A DNA stretch of 64,000 bases from Lepisosteus oculatus (lineage: Eukaryota > Chordata > Actinopteri > Semionotiformes > Lepisosteidae), in the NCBI RefSeq assembly GCF_040954835.1, contig NC_090696.1:70307722-70371721 (forward strand). The letters are read 5' to 3'. Position 1 is the first letter of the stretch. The number at the start of each line of letters is the position of its first letter. Positions 14,050 to 27,337 of this stretch are shown one piece after another. Position numbers and translations under genes: made by a program. The notes beneath the pieces were generated by a model that searched no databases, was not told the origin of the DNA, and saw only the letters and a list, made by a program, of their open reading frames with translations.

Positions 14050-14443
14050 TACAGTGCCTTGGTGATTAGCAATGTAGTCCTGGGTTCAGTTCCAGATGTG
14101 GGGTACTACAGTATATGCATGAAGTTTATATGTTCACCCTGTATTTGTGTTAACTGGCTTCTGAGAAAATTGGGTCTGGTGTGGGTCTGACTGTGCTTGA
14201 ACCCGTGTTAGCCCTGCAATGGACGTCTCATGCAGGGTGTTTCCTGCTTTGCACCCATTGCTTACCACAGCACTGAAGTAAATGAAGTAGAAAATGAATG
14301 GGAAAATGTGTGTTTGTGTTTGTCTGCCCTGTAATGGACAGGCATCCTCTCAAGGGTGTACCCTGCCTTGCACCTGTTGCTTGCTGGGATAAGCACTGGC
14401 TCTCCCTGTATTGGTTAACATGGTTAGAAAATGGATGGATGGA
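14050..14443 (+). repeat. Fish SINE-type repeat with ATGGATGG tail (copy A)
   Basis: The 5' part matches copies at 18.8, 47.0 and 60.3 kb (TCCTGGGTTCAGTTCC, then GGAGTTT..ATGTTC-type sequence). The 3' part has CCCTGTAATGGACAGGCATCC..AGGGTGTACCC and ends AAAATGGATGGATGG. The 3' unit occurs twice in tandem (about 14205-14306 and 14309-14443). A 5-base insertion relative to copy B makes TACAGTA at 14107-14113. The family is very common in fish genomes. Confidence 0.75.
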
Positions 14444-17400
14444 AGTCTTCCTTACATGGAAGTAAGTCCATGAAATGATAGTCTCATTTCTAATGCATTT
14501 TTATGTGAAACTAATAGAAAAATTGTCAAAACGTATTATGTTAAATCCAAATAACCTTTACTTAAGAGCAAGTAGAGTTCAAGTTTACTTATATTTTGGT
14601 GAGAAGAACAGCAATGAACTACAAGCCAAGCATTTTAAGGGTGGTAAAATAGGAAAAGCACATGATTTAAGTTACTTTAAAATTTTAACATATAGTAGTA
14701 GATTATATAGATGTTGGTTGCAGAAAAATGATATCCTGATAGGCAAAAGATGGAAAAAGCAGAGGAAATACCACAATCCCCAATGGCATTTGCTGTAATG
14801 TAATAAATGTCATGAAAACATGCGGGGGTCACCAATGTCTAATTATGGGTATAATGACCTTGTGCGCCGACACATACTTGAAATCTGCAAGCCACAGACA
14901 GTTCACAAGCACTTGGGGTAGAGATGTCCCATGACCTGCAAGGTCTGACGATCTGTGGCTGAGGATGTTGCTGTTGAACATGATGATCCAGCACATGTGT
15001 ACTGTTCGGTTCATATTGAGCACAAAGACTCAGCCAAAACTTGACCATCATGTTCACATAGCTATGTGGATATGTGGAGATGGAAGATCGCTGTATTGGA
15101 AAATTATCTGTTTTGGTCTGTCGGGTTGTACTAAGATTTGAGGTGAACTTCTTGAAAAATGTTGTTCACATAATGTTGGGTAGTGTGACTAATCTATACA
15201 ATGAAAATTCTGCTTGTATTTGATCAGTATTAATTGGATGCCATGCTAACCTCCATGAAAGACCTTTGACTCCAAACCAATGTCATTCCACATTAGGGTT
15301 CTGTGCAAAATGATTTCCCTGGCATTGATATAAACAGTATTGGCCATCAGCATAGATCACATTAAGCTAATATTCAACACATACGCATACGCATACTGCT
15401 GTGGTTTTTTATTCAAACCATGGGATACTGGATTCAAGTTTGAATACAGTAGCTGGTTCTGTCCCTTTAAAGCTAAGTTATAGTAATAAAGCTTTGTAAA
15501 GAGCATTACCATTTATTCCTCAAGGTTACAACTGCAGATTTCCATAATATATATTACAAAAAGTACATCACAATATATTACGTAATAATTATACAATCAA
15601 TTATTTTAATTATACAGGTTCAGTATTTATGAAAATATTTTTATAAATACAGTATTAATCATCTACAATATTTAGCTAGAGTTACAAAAGTATGAAAGTA
15701 TGGAAATAACCATACAGATGGATTGTGGGGGAAAAGTCTCAGTACTTCAAGAGAAATAAAGGAGCTCAGAAAGATACCACTTAAATGAAACCTTACAATA
15801 CAGATGGAAGCAACAATAAAGCACTACAGGTAGTTTAGAAATAACAATCACCAGCATTACTGTTTAGATAGTGTGATGTAATGTATGCAGTATAGTCTCA
15901 AAGTTTGAGAACAGTGTGTACAGAGGCTGTGGGAAAAATAGATTCACTAGATTCCCTAATGTCGTTGCCCTCTTGAACATCATTCAGTAATCCTTAATGA
16001 AAATGTGTGATAGAAGTCCAGTGAAGCTTTCTTTTGCTAAAAATGCTAACAATGTTTGCATTGTTTTTAAAAAGAACAAATTTACTGTTCATGGAGAATG
16101 CTATTTTGCTCCTCATACTCCTTAAGATGTTGGCTGTTTAATGATATAAAAATTGTACTCATTTTAAAAGGTGTGAATACTTACATTTTCTATTGCACAG
16201 AAAGATTCAATTATTTTATTTGTATAGAAAATTCATATGAAGGGTGGTTAATACTTCCTAAATTTGGGCCTGGTTTATTCTGTGAATTAATATTAGTTAT
16301 TTTAAAAGTATCACAGGATTTAATTGGTGCTATTAAGAGAAGACATGCAATGGTTTTATAGTTCAACTCTGCTATAAATGTATTTATTAAAAAAACTGAT
16401 AGCTCTTATGTATTAAATAATATAAAACATATTAGCCTTTGTTCTGACTTTTTACTGAAATGTGAAATCATTTTGGCTGAGTAATTCTAAGACTTCCTGT
16501 CTTGAAAGTTCCTTGTTACACAGTTATTCATCTCTAGTCACCCACATCCTGACTTTGTATACCCAGTCTCTGTTGCATAGTGACAGTCTGCATACAATGG
16601 TTAGTATTGGTTTCCAGACTAATGGCACCAGACCAATAATGAGTCCAATTTGTTAGAGGATATGACAGGAGTATTTTTTATCTCAGGCCTGTGAAATTAT
16701 TTGCCCCAGGGGAAATAACTGGGGCATTATTCAATGAATAAATCATTGTTCACTATTTTCAATCTGTGTGATGCTAATTTTGCTCTCCTTTCTTATACAA
16801 ACCTGGTTAGCTTGTAGGTTCAGTATCAAACATTCTCCATGTCCAAGAGGTATGTTATTTCCAGTTTGTCAGTTACAGTGAGTATTTCCTAGAAAACGAC
16901 TGTTGGGCAAGGTTAGAAAAAGCCTTGAAAAAGTTGAATGTTCATTACAGAAGAAACTGGGTAATCAAACAGACATGCATTGCATCCTTATATTCTTCTA
17001 ATTGACTAACTATAAACATAAAAATATCAATAAATCATTTCATTTAAACTTTTTGATTAAAACCGCAGTAGTAAATATCTGTGTATAGATTAAATGACAG
17101 TATTTGCAACTTATTCATTAATTAGCACAACCTAAATACGTCTAAGGAACCTGAACAACAAAAAACAAAATTGAAAAGGGAAATCTGTTATACTGTACGT
17201 CTCAAGTTACCTGAGAGAGATCTATTTCTATTCAAAAGAACTCTGCTTCAATCTTTGCACACTGCTTTGTAAACATTTCAGCAGCTATGTAATGATTAAC
17301 AAAATAGATTTAATTATATTTGCTTTCCTGTGTGTGGCATTGAGAGTAATTCAGTCTTGCCTTCGGGAAAGACAATACAAATAAGCTGTTGCACTTCACA

Positions 17401-18799
17401 CCTTGCATGAGAACCTATGGTATTTAAAGGATATTAAACCAGAAGGTTGATATATCTGTCTATTAATCGAATATGACTTACAGTAGAAAACATTAGTTTA
17501 TAAAAGAATATGAAACCACACTTTCTTGAGGAAAAAGTATGTACAGTAAATTTTGAGTATGTACAGTATTCAGTGCAAGGTCATTGAATAAATCGTTTTA
17601 AAACAATGCATGTAAATGTGTTAGTAATCTATGATAATTTTTGGTTTAGAATACCTGGTATTCTCATTATTTTTATATTGAGTGCACAGCATTCTTCTTT
17701 TGTTTAAATCTTGAAAAATTTAGGTCTTAGGCATGCCAATAGCTAAGAAAACGAGATAAGGCCGCATAAACCAAATATCTTGAAATCCAGTAACAGAAAG
17801 AACTTCAAAGGGTTATAAATAACTCTGCTCATATGTCAGTCTACAAAACATTCTTTTTTCATTGGTTATGCGCATACTGGTAAAACTGTATGCCAAAGAC
17901 AAAAGGTATGTTCCCTTTAACTCAGGCAATGTTAGACTTGGTCTTCATAAGGTAAATAATATTGTAAAAACTTTGAGTGAGGAAAAATGTTCTTTTAAAG
18001 AAAAAAACCTTTAAATTTTTTTTATTAAACTGCTCGACTATTTCTATTTAGTTTCATCATTTTTTTCAGTCAATGCTTTGTCAATTATAAACTCTTAAAT
18101 TATAAGCTCTCTTCATTCTGCTTGCATCTCCTCTCTGTTTGCAAGAGTTTCCACACATACTGTAGTCCAAAGACATACAGTACTAGTAGATTGATTGACT
18201 TCTGTATGTCTACCACCTGTAATTTTATCAAAAGCCTTCTGAGCATCTAAATTTACAATATCAATATAAATATCAGTATAAATATAAATATAATTTACAT
18301 TTATCCATTATTGATATTGCTTGTTCAAAAAACATTAACAAACCGATTAGTCAAAACCTTCCATTTCTAAATCCATGTTCCCTATTCCCTAGGATATTAT
18401 TTTCAAATAGCTAATCCTCTAGTTTAGCTCTAATGAATGTACCCATAACCTTCATACATGTACTAAAAATATATATATTGGTTTATAGTTATTTGCCTCA
18501 GCTTCGTCACCCTTCTTATGGATGAGCACTAAATTCTCCAATTCATCATCACTACTTTTAACTCTGAAGAGCTTCGTAAAGATTATTTTTTTATTAATTA
18601 TCTCATGGTACAGGATGCACCATTAATTTAACCAAATGATATGGTTTGACCTTTATTGCATGCCTTTCTACATTCTGATGGATATATTAGTTTTTAACTA
18701 TTCAAGGCATTCCTAGTCCTAATGCAGTTTCTGTGCCATTTTCTAATTAAAACTGTGTAAAAACAAAAAGGTTCATTTAGATATGTAGATTCACTTAAT
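14444..18799. other. AT-rich intergenic, nothing recognisable
   Basis: No gene supported. It contains many short open frames, including 107 codons at 14475-14798, without resemblance to known proteins. Confidence 0.45.
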
Positions 18800-19096
18800 T
18801 TTGTTTAGCATTCCTGCCTTGCAGTGTTGGGGCCCAGGGTTCAGTTCTGGGCCTAGGGTGTTATCTGTGTGGAGTTTTTATGTTTCTTCTATCTCTGCAT
18901 GGGTTTCCTACAGGTTCGCTGGTTTATTCCTATAGAGGGAGGTTAACTGGCTTCCGGATTAATTGTCCCTAATGAGACTGTTTGTGTCTCAGGATGCGAT
19001 GGACAGGTATCCTGCCTTGTGTCTGTTGCTTGCCTGAATATTGCTGGATGGATACCAACCTTGTGTCAGACAATGCAGTTAGAAAATGGATGGATA
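18800..19096 (+). repeat. Fish SINE-type repeat with ATGGATGG tail (copy B)
   Basis: GGCCCAGGGTTCAGTTCTGG, then GTTATCTGTGTGGAGTTTTT, GGTTTCCTACAGG, TTAACTGGCTTCCGG, GATGCGATGGACAGGTATCC and a terminal AGAAAATGGATGGAT define the same family as copy A in the same orientation. This copy lacks the 5 bases that create TACAGTA in copy A, so it serves as the empty-site comparison. Confidence 0.75.
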
Positions 19097-22064
19097 CAAG
19101 TTGTATGCCATCAAGTCTCAGCTCAGAGATACAATATACACAGTATCTCAGCTGCTGTTTCATAACTCAATTCTTTGTGCAGTTAGATGTTTATTTTTTG
19201 TGTGTTTTAATCATAATGATAGGTTCCATGAAAACAAGCTTAAAACAGCTTTGTATTCTCAAAGAGAAAAAATAGCACGCTGAATGAAGATTTAGAACTA
19301 AATAAAGGGCATTAATGAATGAACAGTGTCATCACTGTCTGGGAACTCTGACCATTAACTGTCAGGAATGTCATTGCTACTCAGCATTAGTTTGTTAGCT
19401 GTAAGAAAGAGCTTTGTCCTCTTTTGGGAGGAAACTGCAATTTCATTTTAAAATATATAGTTTTCCATAGATTGTTTATAATTTCAAAAGTCACAACTTC
19501 TGTTACAAGGCCTTAAATTTGACCGTATCATTTTTAAACTAATTATAACTTAAATCATTAATATATTAAGGTATCCCATGGGGACATACCATAACAGTAC
19601 TGTATTTTGTAATGAGACATTTTGTAATGGTCACAATAATTTAAATTAAATTAAATTATAAGATTAAAAAGTTAAAAATGTATTATTTTTGTGGGGAGGC
19701 TGAAGACTGTGAGTACATAGAATATGAAGTTTTTTTTAACGTTTTGTATCATTTTCTCACATTCAATAACAGCACTTAAATTATTAGCTTTACACACTTA
19801 ATATATTATAGACTCCTGTGTGCTTTTTTAAATGCAAAAAAATGTCTACTGGGCTTTATGGTAACAGATACAGGCAACCTTTACACAGCAAACCATTTCA
19901 GTTTTAATCATTTAGCATCTAGGGAAACAAAGACAACAAAGTTTGGGTACATGTAAATAAGTCATTTCTGTTGAATTGTGCTGTGCCTTTAAATAATATT
20001 TGAAATTCTCCTTTTCAAATGTTAATGTTACAAATTTCACAAAAAGCACCTTAAAGAAATCACCAATATATTATTTATTAAAAATGAATAATTGTTATGA
20101 AAACAAGTTTCATACTGAAAAAAAATAAATTAAGAACAATAGATCACAAAGGAAATAGACATCATCATTTCTTAACTAGGTAAAAAGAGCACATTCTGCT
20201 CCCAGGTTGTTTCAACCACAGGTTAATTATATCTGACATTTATCATTACTGTAAAAACACTTGTTAGCAAAAAAGCTGCTGCAAATGTGTTTCCTGTTCA
20301 AGTCAAGAAAGCCATGGTATTTAAGAACGATTTTAGTCTTATAAAGAAGGCCACGTCTGTATGTTTTCATTCCTTTCATACCACACTGTACATATTCAAA
20401 TATTTTCAAGAAAAAATAGAATTGATGAGTATTGTCTTTTTTCATTCATGACATTAGTAATAGGATTTGACTCCCGTAATTCCCCATCAAGGTGTTTTAC
20501 AAAGAAAAATTTATTATACTTATAATACATTCTATGTTACTGAACAAGAAAGGAGGACAATTGGTTCACCTCCCTTAGAAATATCCATGTTCTAAGTGCA
20601 CTGAAAATACAGTGACTAATATAGTAAACACCATTAATTGGATCTTTTCAAGGAGCAAATTAAAAGACTGCATGGTATTTTCTTTAATTTAACAATAGGC
20701 TTATATCAAACCAATTGCACTTCAGTTAATCTTTAAATAATTGAGTCCTTACAGGGCTTTCCAAGTGACACAAGTTTACTTCCAGAAACCCCATTAAAAT
20801 CTTCTATGTAGTTCAAAGGTAATCCATGGTGGCCCTTAAAATCAATTTCATGACAGAACAAGGTCACTGCCAGACTGTCCTTATTTAATTGATAAGTCAG
20901 TGGCATTTGTTCTGATTTAAAGAGGCATTACAATTACAAAAAAAATCTATAACATAGAAAATGAGGCATCACCATACTGTAGACTTGAAAAGTAGGGCTG
21001 CATCAAAAAGCACTTCTTCAGTTCATTTTTTAAAAAGAAAGGTTTTCATGTATTTACAGGTATTACTGTAAATACAAAATACAGTGGTCCCAAGCACATG
21101 TAACAGCTCCAGAAGCACTGTTCACAATAAAAAACAACACAATTTTATTTCTGGCTCCTGTAGTGAATGGTACAACACTTATCATTAATGCCACAACATG
21201 GTAAAGCCAGATGCTCATCAGATTATTAACAACAATTTGACAAGACTGAGATATATTTACACACATTTTAAATGGGGGAGTACAGTGTCTCCCAAGCTCT
21301 ATCCTTTAGTAACCCTGGGTCTTCTGGTTTTCATTCCTCTTAGTTTGGTGACACAAAACCTTCAATCAATCTTCTTGATTGTAGTTATGTGGCATTTTCA
21401 GTTTTTAAATAGTTATTTGGTTAGATATTAGCATGAAACATGTTGGAAGCTGGGCTCCAGCTCACTTCTCACTTCAGTTTGTTTCAGTTATTTAGTTGAA
21501 TTTTACCAATAGTCACAACAGGACTAATAATGATAATTATGACTTTTTATACTTACCTGTACTTAGAGTTTTACCTGTGTTTACACATTAATAATAAATT
21601 GTAAATTAACTGATATATAATAAAGATGGGCAGAAAGATATTGGGAGCAGCGTTTTTAAACCAAGTTGAGTTGTACTCATCATGCATCTTGAAAATGACA
21701 CATTTAAAGGAGATGATTAGTAAGGCTAAGACCTGAATGCTGAAATGATTAAAAATTAAATCAACTTTTTCAATAATCTTAATTATTCATCTTAATTGAG
21801 AGATTATTTGGCATGAAAACCACAAGATACAGTAATCAGGGAACACAGGATCAGGATTCAAGATGGGGTAGGATAACCCAGGGTGCATCTCTCTGAATAT
21901 CTGGAATGCCAAATACACAGTCCTCAGTCAAGATCAAGTTAAAAATCTTTTGGTCTAGGTAAGGCTTAGACAAAGACCTCAGTTTCAAACACTGAGCAGC
22001 ATAGGAAGAAACAAATGACTACAAAGAGCATCAGGAAACTGATGAGCACTCGCTATTGCCTCCA
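19097..22064. other. Region downstream of lurap1l, nothing coding seen
   Basis: Lies 3' of the lurap1l stop and probably includes its 3' UTR, but I could not place a poly(A) site. It is AT-rich, with a short TTAAATTAAATTAAATTA run near 19642. No exon or named repeat was seen. Confidence 0.4.
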
Positions 22065-22451
22065 TTATCCAAAGCAGTAGTATTCATCTGAATCCATTTT
22101 AACATCTTTATGTAAAGATGGCTTATCCATAGAATCTTCAATTATGGTCCCATCGGGAAAGTGTTCCAGATCTCCTGGGGAAGTGTGGCCTGGAACGTCC
22201 TCAGCCAAGGTATCCAGATAACTCCCGACGGAGATACCATCAAGCCCATCACTCCCTTCCTGTAGGCTTTCATAGCTGCCCCGCAGAGAGGTGTCCTGGC
22301 TCTCTGAAAGACTGTACATGCTACCTGCCAGGCTGCTTTCTCTGCTCGCCAATGTATTCTTCTCCTCAATCACCCACTTTATAGACTCAATGCCTTCGTT
22401 AATAGACAACAACTGGTGCATCAGTTTAATGTCGATTGCTCTAAGATGAGC
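22065..22451 (-). CDS. lurap1l: lurap1l coding exon 2 (terminal)
   Basis: The acceptor reads GAATTGCAG|GCTCATC, and the open frame runs 128 codons to TAA at 22065-22067. It holds the leucine repeats and the conserved C-terminus ending EYYCFG. Confidence 0.95.
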   Translation of the reverse strand, partial: AHLRAIDIKLMHQLLSINEGIESIKWVIEEKNTLASRESSLAGSMYSLSESQDTSLRGSYESLQEGSDGLDGISVGSYLDTLAEDVPGHTSPGDLEHFPDGTIIEDSMDKPSLHKDVKMDSDEYYCFG

Positions 22452-25400
22452 CTGCAATTCAAAAAAGAAACATAGAATAAAAATGAAAGTTACAAACTTT
22501 GGAAATGTCACTTACAGTTCAATATGAAGATATTTGGTTCTAACAATGAAACACACACCAAGACCATGTAGGTTAAGTTTCAGAAAGGTCATTTAAAATC
22601 TACAATCAATTGGAATAGAACCCTCCTCCCAGGGATGCTGTACTCAAGCTTAGGAACATTTAAAGCACAGTGTGCACTGCACTACAGATTTTAGGCATCA
22701 CTTTAAAAAAAGTTCAAGTTTAGCCTGTCAATTATGAAACCATGTCTCATACATTAAAGAGAGAAATACACAGTGTTTTCCATAGATTAAACCTAACATC
22801 CACAGCTCGGGGTGGTGTGGTGGCTCTGTGGCTAAGGATCTGTGCCTGTGGCTGGAAGGTTGCCAGCTCATATCCCATGGCCAGCAAAGGAATCCTACTC
22901 TGTTGGTCCCCTGAGCAAGGCCCTGAACCCCAATTCACTGTCCAATTTTTCAGATCTTAATTAACCAAACTGAATAAGGTGGGAATAAGCTACTCCCAAA
23001 CCTAACCTATTGAGAAGAAACAGCTGAAACTAAAGCACCTTGGCAAATTGAAGGTAAATGGCATTTTTAGCTGACAGGTTCAACATATTCTTTAAATAAT
23101 GAAAAATACCATTTTGACATTGTCTTAAGCAAGAATTACTGTTATATGATATGTGACCACAACCCAGCATTTCAAACCATAGTGTGTTGGTTGAAGAGAG
23201 CAGAGGCAGATTATTCCCTGGAGGGACACTCTGTGGGAGGTGGGAAGAAACTGGAAAGCCTGAGGAAAATCCATTCAGACACGGGAATCACTGTTTAGCA
23301 ACAATTTTCTCCCGATTAACTTCTTAGTTGAATTGCACATATATTATGGGTCATTGTTATGCATGCTGAAGTGCTTCCCAATAAGTATGCAGAAGCAAGC
23401 CCTTGCACAAGCAGACAGTTTCTGTAAACATCAGAATTAATTTTCCTGCTGCCATCAAAAGTTACATCATCAAACAAAGATGATTGAGCCAGTTTCAGAG
23501 GTAGCCATGCAGGACTAGAGATGATTATCTAATATAGTAACAACATTGCAAGAAATGAAGTAGCTGTCAGGTTTCTGTCTGCTCTTGCCTCTTCCTGTCA
23601 TGTTGCTTAACACTTAATATTTCTACTGTGTTTGCGTCCGTTTTACATTCCTGCAAAGCAGCCTACTGAAATTTATGCTGTTTTTTCAGCCGACTGTGAA
23701 CACAGTAAGTTGACTGAAATCTCAAGTGTGAATAAGAAGGGTGTCAAAAACAGACCTAAACTTTAGGTAACTGTGAATTAGTCCTCATCCCTAATAATGC
23801 TTAAAAATTGTTAGTGTGCATTGATTTTAAGAAATTTTAAACAGATCAATCAAAACAAAAGGTTTAGATAACATTCCAACAAGACTAGTTCAGGTTATGC
23901 AGTTTGGATTCCTGAAAGGACAAAACCCAAATTATTTTCTTTCACATATTATTAGATTTACTTGTAGATGATGTACTGGTATTTACCCAAAGAGATAAGA
24001 TAGTTATAAATGTACTGTATCTACATTCAAAATGACTTTGAAATGTGAATTTTTGAAACTTTATAAAAAACAATTTAACTGCAGACAAAAGCCTTCTTTA
24101 TTGTATAAAAAAGGAATGGGCCAGTTGCATCTGTAATCATTGAATGATCATGCACAAAATATATAGGTATCCTTGACTCAAACTAATAAGATACTGGTGA
24201 AAAATGTATATGTTGTTTCGCTTGCAATAAATAGCCAACACAGACAAATAACCAGTGGCAGAAAACGACTGCTGATGTCAAAAAGCATTAGAGCAGATGG
24301 TGGGTGATGCTCAATACAATGTGTTCCGGACATCTGGCTTAATGACATACAGCCCTACTTCGAGTCACTTGTGCTATGTCAGTTCAGCTCATAATGTGAT
24401 CAGTGTTCTCTTATGAACATAGACTCTCTTTATCTGCTCACATGTTAAACCTGATCACTGCGGCATTTTTACCACATATCTATCCACAATTAAATCAAAC
24501 AAATGAAAAGACTTATTTCCCCTCTGAGCTTATTTTAAGACCAAGACTGTGACTGGAATTCAGTGGAGAAAAAAGCGCTTTAATTCTCAGATTGTAATGC
24601 CATTCTTGCAATATTTTTAAATTAAGAGTTTCGCAAAAAATGCAAAGTGATTTTTTCTGAATTTTTTCTTCTAAATTTAATACAAATGAAAGCAGTGTCT
24701 GGGATGACAGAATGATTTCAAAGGAATACAGCTGATAATTTGGGTTCGAAAGGCCATGGAGATCAGAACATGCAAATTGAAAAAGATAATTAAAATTGTA
24801 ATTATCTGGGTAGTATGGAAACTTAAAAAACTACAGTAAGAAGCCTCATTCTCTTCATCCAGGGAAAGAAAAATAACTTTATTAGGTAACATTTTTAGAT
24901 GTAATTGACTAAGGCCCAATGAGAGCATGAGCGATTTACAATGTTTAACTGAATAAATATGATTCAGGCTAGCTGTCTATGGGAGCTTTAACTGTCGAGG
25001 TAAACTTTTTTCATTAAAAAGTAAGTTTTTATGTATTAACAATTCTGTATGAACCATCCTTTCTTACGAATTTATTATAATACTCAATAACAAGAACGAC
25101 TGTATTCAAAATCAATAATGTATTTGATATTTTACATGGTCTTTCTTCTAATATATACACTTTACAATATTTAAATATTTTATATTGTGATGTTGTTCCC
25201 TCGGACAAGTAAGGCAGATGTACTGTATTACTCAGTCTTTCTTTTCAAAATCAGAAATGACTGCCTCAATGCAACATTAACCTGAACTTTTTTTTTAATA
25301 AGACAGCTGTCTCTAACTGACATTTTTTTACTTAATGTGCTGGATGCTGTGTTCACAAATGTAATGTAAAAAGTCTAAGTAGGAAAAACTTGCATACAGA

Positions 25401-27337
25401 TTCAAGGCTTATTAAGGTAAAGAGTTATTACAGTCATGTTACCTACTGTATATGTTAGAATGTCCTACAGCCCTTGAATCTACTGTATTTTAGAAAACGG
25501 CTACAAAACTCAAAAATAATTTTAACAGTCATCAAAAAGTTAATGTAGAAAAGCAAACATAAGGACAACAAATAAACATCCAGAAGGGTTAACTAAAGTT
25601 GTTCATACAATTCTCATGACATGGAAGTGTTCTATAGAATAGTTTTGGATTTTACTTATTTTCTGCATTGAACTCTAATTTCAAAATGAAAGAAACCACA
25701 TTATATTTTAAATGTATGCTCATACCAATCTTGGTAATGATAACTTTAAACTTTAAAGAAACTTTCATCAGCAAATTTCCATTGAAATGGTATAACCTAT
25801 TTTAATACCCATTTTTAAAATACAACATAACTATGCAATTCGAGTCTGCTGTTTATGTACCAATGAACAATGAACTCAAAATTGCATCACAGCTATCATC
25901 TCTTCAGACAAAAGGTCATTAAACCCATTCATTTTAGTACTTAGTAGCACTGTGTACATGTCTGATATCATCAATAACTTAGTTATTTTAATATGCATAA
26001 AGGACATTTTAAAAGAAAGACTGAAAAGCACAATTAAGTGATTACCATAACATAAAATAGTTGCATAACGTAAAGAACACAGCCAAGGTACTGAATACTG
26101 TATTTATCCATATAGTTCTATCTACATAATAGACTGAATAGTAGAAAACAGTTTTCAATTCTCCACCTTATGCAGACTCATTATCATTGTTCAAGGTCAG
26201 AGTCATCAATACCAGTGCAATCAGTGGGCAATCTTAGTAAGTACTGTATTAAAACTTTAAAGAATTTTCACAAGCACACATAGGGACTACAGTACATACA
26301 GCTGCCATTCTACTCTGCCTACAGATGGTAATTCTCAAAGTAACACCTTAACTAGCACTTCATTAAAAGCAACCTACTTCCACCTTGCTTTGAACAAGAA
26401 ACATATCGTTTTCATTCAAGAAATATGAATTAGCTTCTCTAACTCAATAACAGCTGGTTACATTAAGAAATGGCTAGAGGACATTTTGTTCGTAAGAAAG
26501 GTCTAAGATGACATGTATATTTTCATCACTGGACAGTTGACGTGTAAAACGCGTTGAGACAACCCTTATCAGCGGCAAGCTTGTGTTACCTCAATTTAAA
26601 CTTTTCTGTAGGTCTCATATAACGCTTACATAATCTGTGAATGAAATCATAGGTCAATGCTCTGCTAATTGACTCCAAAGCAAACAGCTGGAAAACAGCC
26701 TTGGAACCTATTTGCAATCCTTGTTAATGTACCACACTTTGGGTTTATCTTTTATTTTTTACACCTTGAAGCCTTCCACTCTGTCTACTTTCATGCTTTA
26801 GAGGGGAAAAAATGAGGAAATGAGGACTTTTGTAAAGAGTGCGTCAGCCTCGTCGCTACTTTATGCATTTTCTCACAGTTCAGACAAGGAAAAGTGTTTA
26901 AATTTTAAATGTAATGTCGCCTACTTTCCTAGAGATTAAACTGTTGCACTGAAGTAGTCAACAATTATTTTGTTCAGCTGCATGATGACAGCTGTAAACA
27001 CAATAGCCCAGCTGACCAAAATGCAGATAATGTAACTTTGGTCTTTTACGTCCATTGTCTTGCAAAGCAGATGCCCGGGCAGACAGGGGTCAGCACATGA
27101 AGGTTTATTACTAGTATAAACACTTACCATCTCTTGTTTCAGAAACAGCATCTTGCTCTCCAGGCGCTTTAAAGTACTAGAGTTAGATAAGCTGACAGAA
27201 ACATTTGGCGACGCAGGTTTTCCCTCTTTCGTTTCGTGGAGCGCTTCTTCAGTGAGAGATCTGATCAGACTTTCAGGAACTTTTCGACCCAGCTTTGTCT
27301 CGATGTCTTTAAAATCCGGCAAAACTGACTCTTCCAT
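22065..27337 (-). CDS. lurap1l: Leucine-rich adaptor protein 1-like (two exons)
   Basis: The CDS is join(22065..22451,27128..27337) on the minus strand: 198 aa plus TAA. Exon 1 (70 aa) starts MEESVLPDF and carries DIETKLGRKVPESLIRSL, matching the LURAP1L N-terminus. Exon 2 (128 aa) carries the leucine-repeat segment (LMHQLLSINEGIESIKWVIEE), the block SLRGSYESLQEGSDGLDGIS and the family C-terminus DSDEYYCFG. Splice sites are ATG|GTAAGTG and TTGCAG|GCTCAT, phase 0. The paralogue LURAP1 (LRAP35a) is known to link MRCK kinases to myosin 18A and to promote NF-kB signalling; the role of LURAP1L itself is less clear. It lacks the Gly/Ser-rich linker of the human protein, hence its shorter length. 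TYRP1 is its neighbour in mammals too. Confidence 0.95.
22806..23062 (+). repeat. tRNA-derived SINE
   Basis: The head has an A-box-like GTGGCTCTGTGGCTAAGG and a B-box-like GGTTGCCAGCTCATATCCC. Next come CCTACTCTGTTGGTCCCCTG and AGCAAGGCCCTGAACCCCAA, a standard body of fish tRNA-SINEs. The tail AAAGCACCTTGGCAAATTG, followed by AAGGTAAATGGC, resembles the LINE-shared tails of these elements. It lies in the lurap1l intron, opposite to the gene. Confidence 0.75.
23225..23290 (-). repeat. Fragment of ATGGATGG-type fish repeat
   Basis: GTGGGAGGTGGGAAGAAACT, then GAGGAAAATCCATTCAGACACGGG, is the reverse-orientation form of the middle of the family seen at 47023-47305 (GGGAGGAAACCCACACGAAC). Only a short, diverged fragment remains. 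Confidence 0.45.
27128..27337 (-). CDS. lurap1l: lurap1l coding exon 1
   Basis: The ATG at 27337-27335 was chosen because the frame then begins MEESVLPDF, matching the family start. An in-frame TTG six codons upstream is not needed. Exon end AAGAGATG|GTAAGTG gives a strong donor, phase 0. Confidence 0.94.

Larger units (their letters stand above)
22452..27127 (-). other. lurap1l intron 1
   Basis: A 4676-bp intron, GTAAGTG...TTGCAG on the minus strand. It contains the tRNA-derived SINE at 22806-23062 and a fragment of the ATGGATGG repeat family near 23225-23290. The rest is AT-rich without recognisable features. Confidence 0.9.

Noticed and set aside
14475-14798. 107-codon open frame on the plus strand
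   Set aside because: Composition follows AT-rich background (K, L, Y, N) and there are no recognisable motifs.
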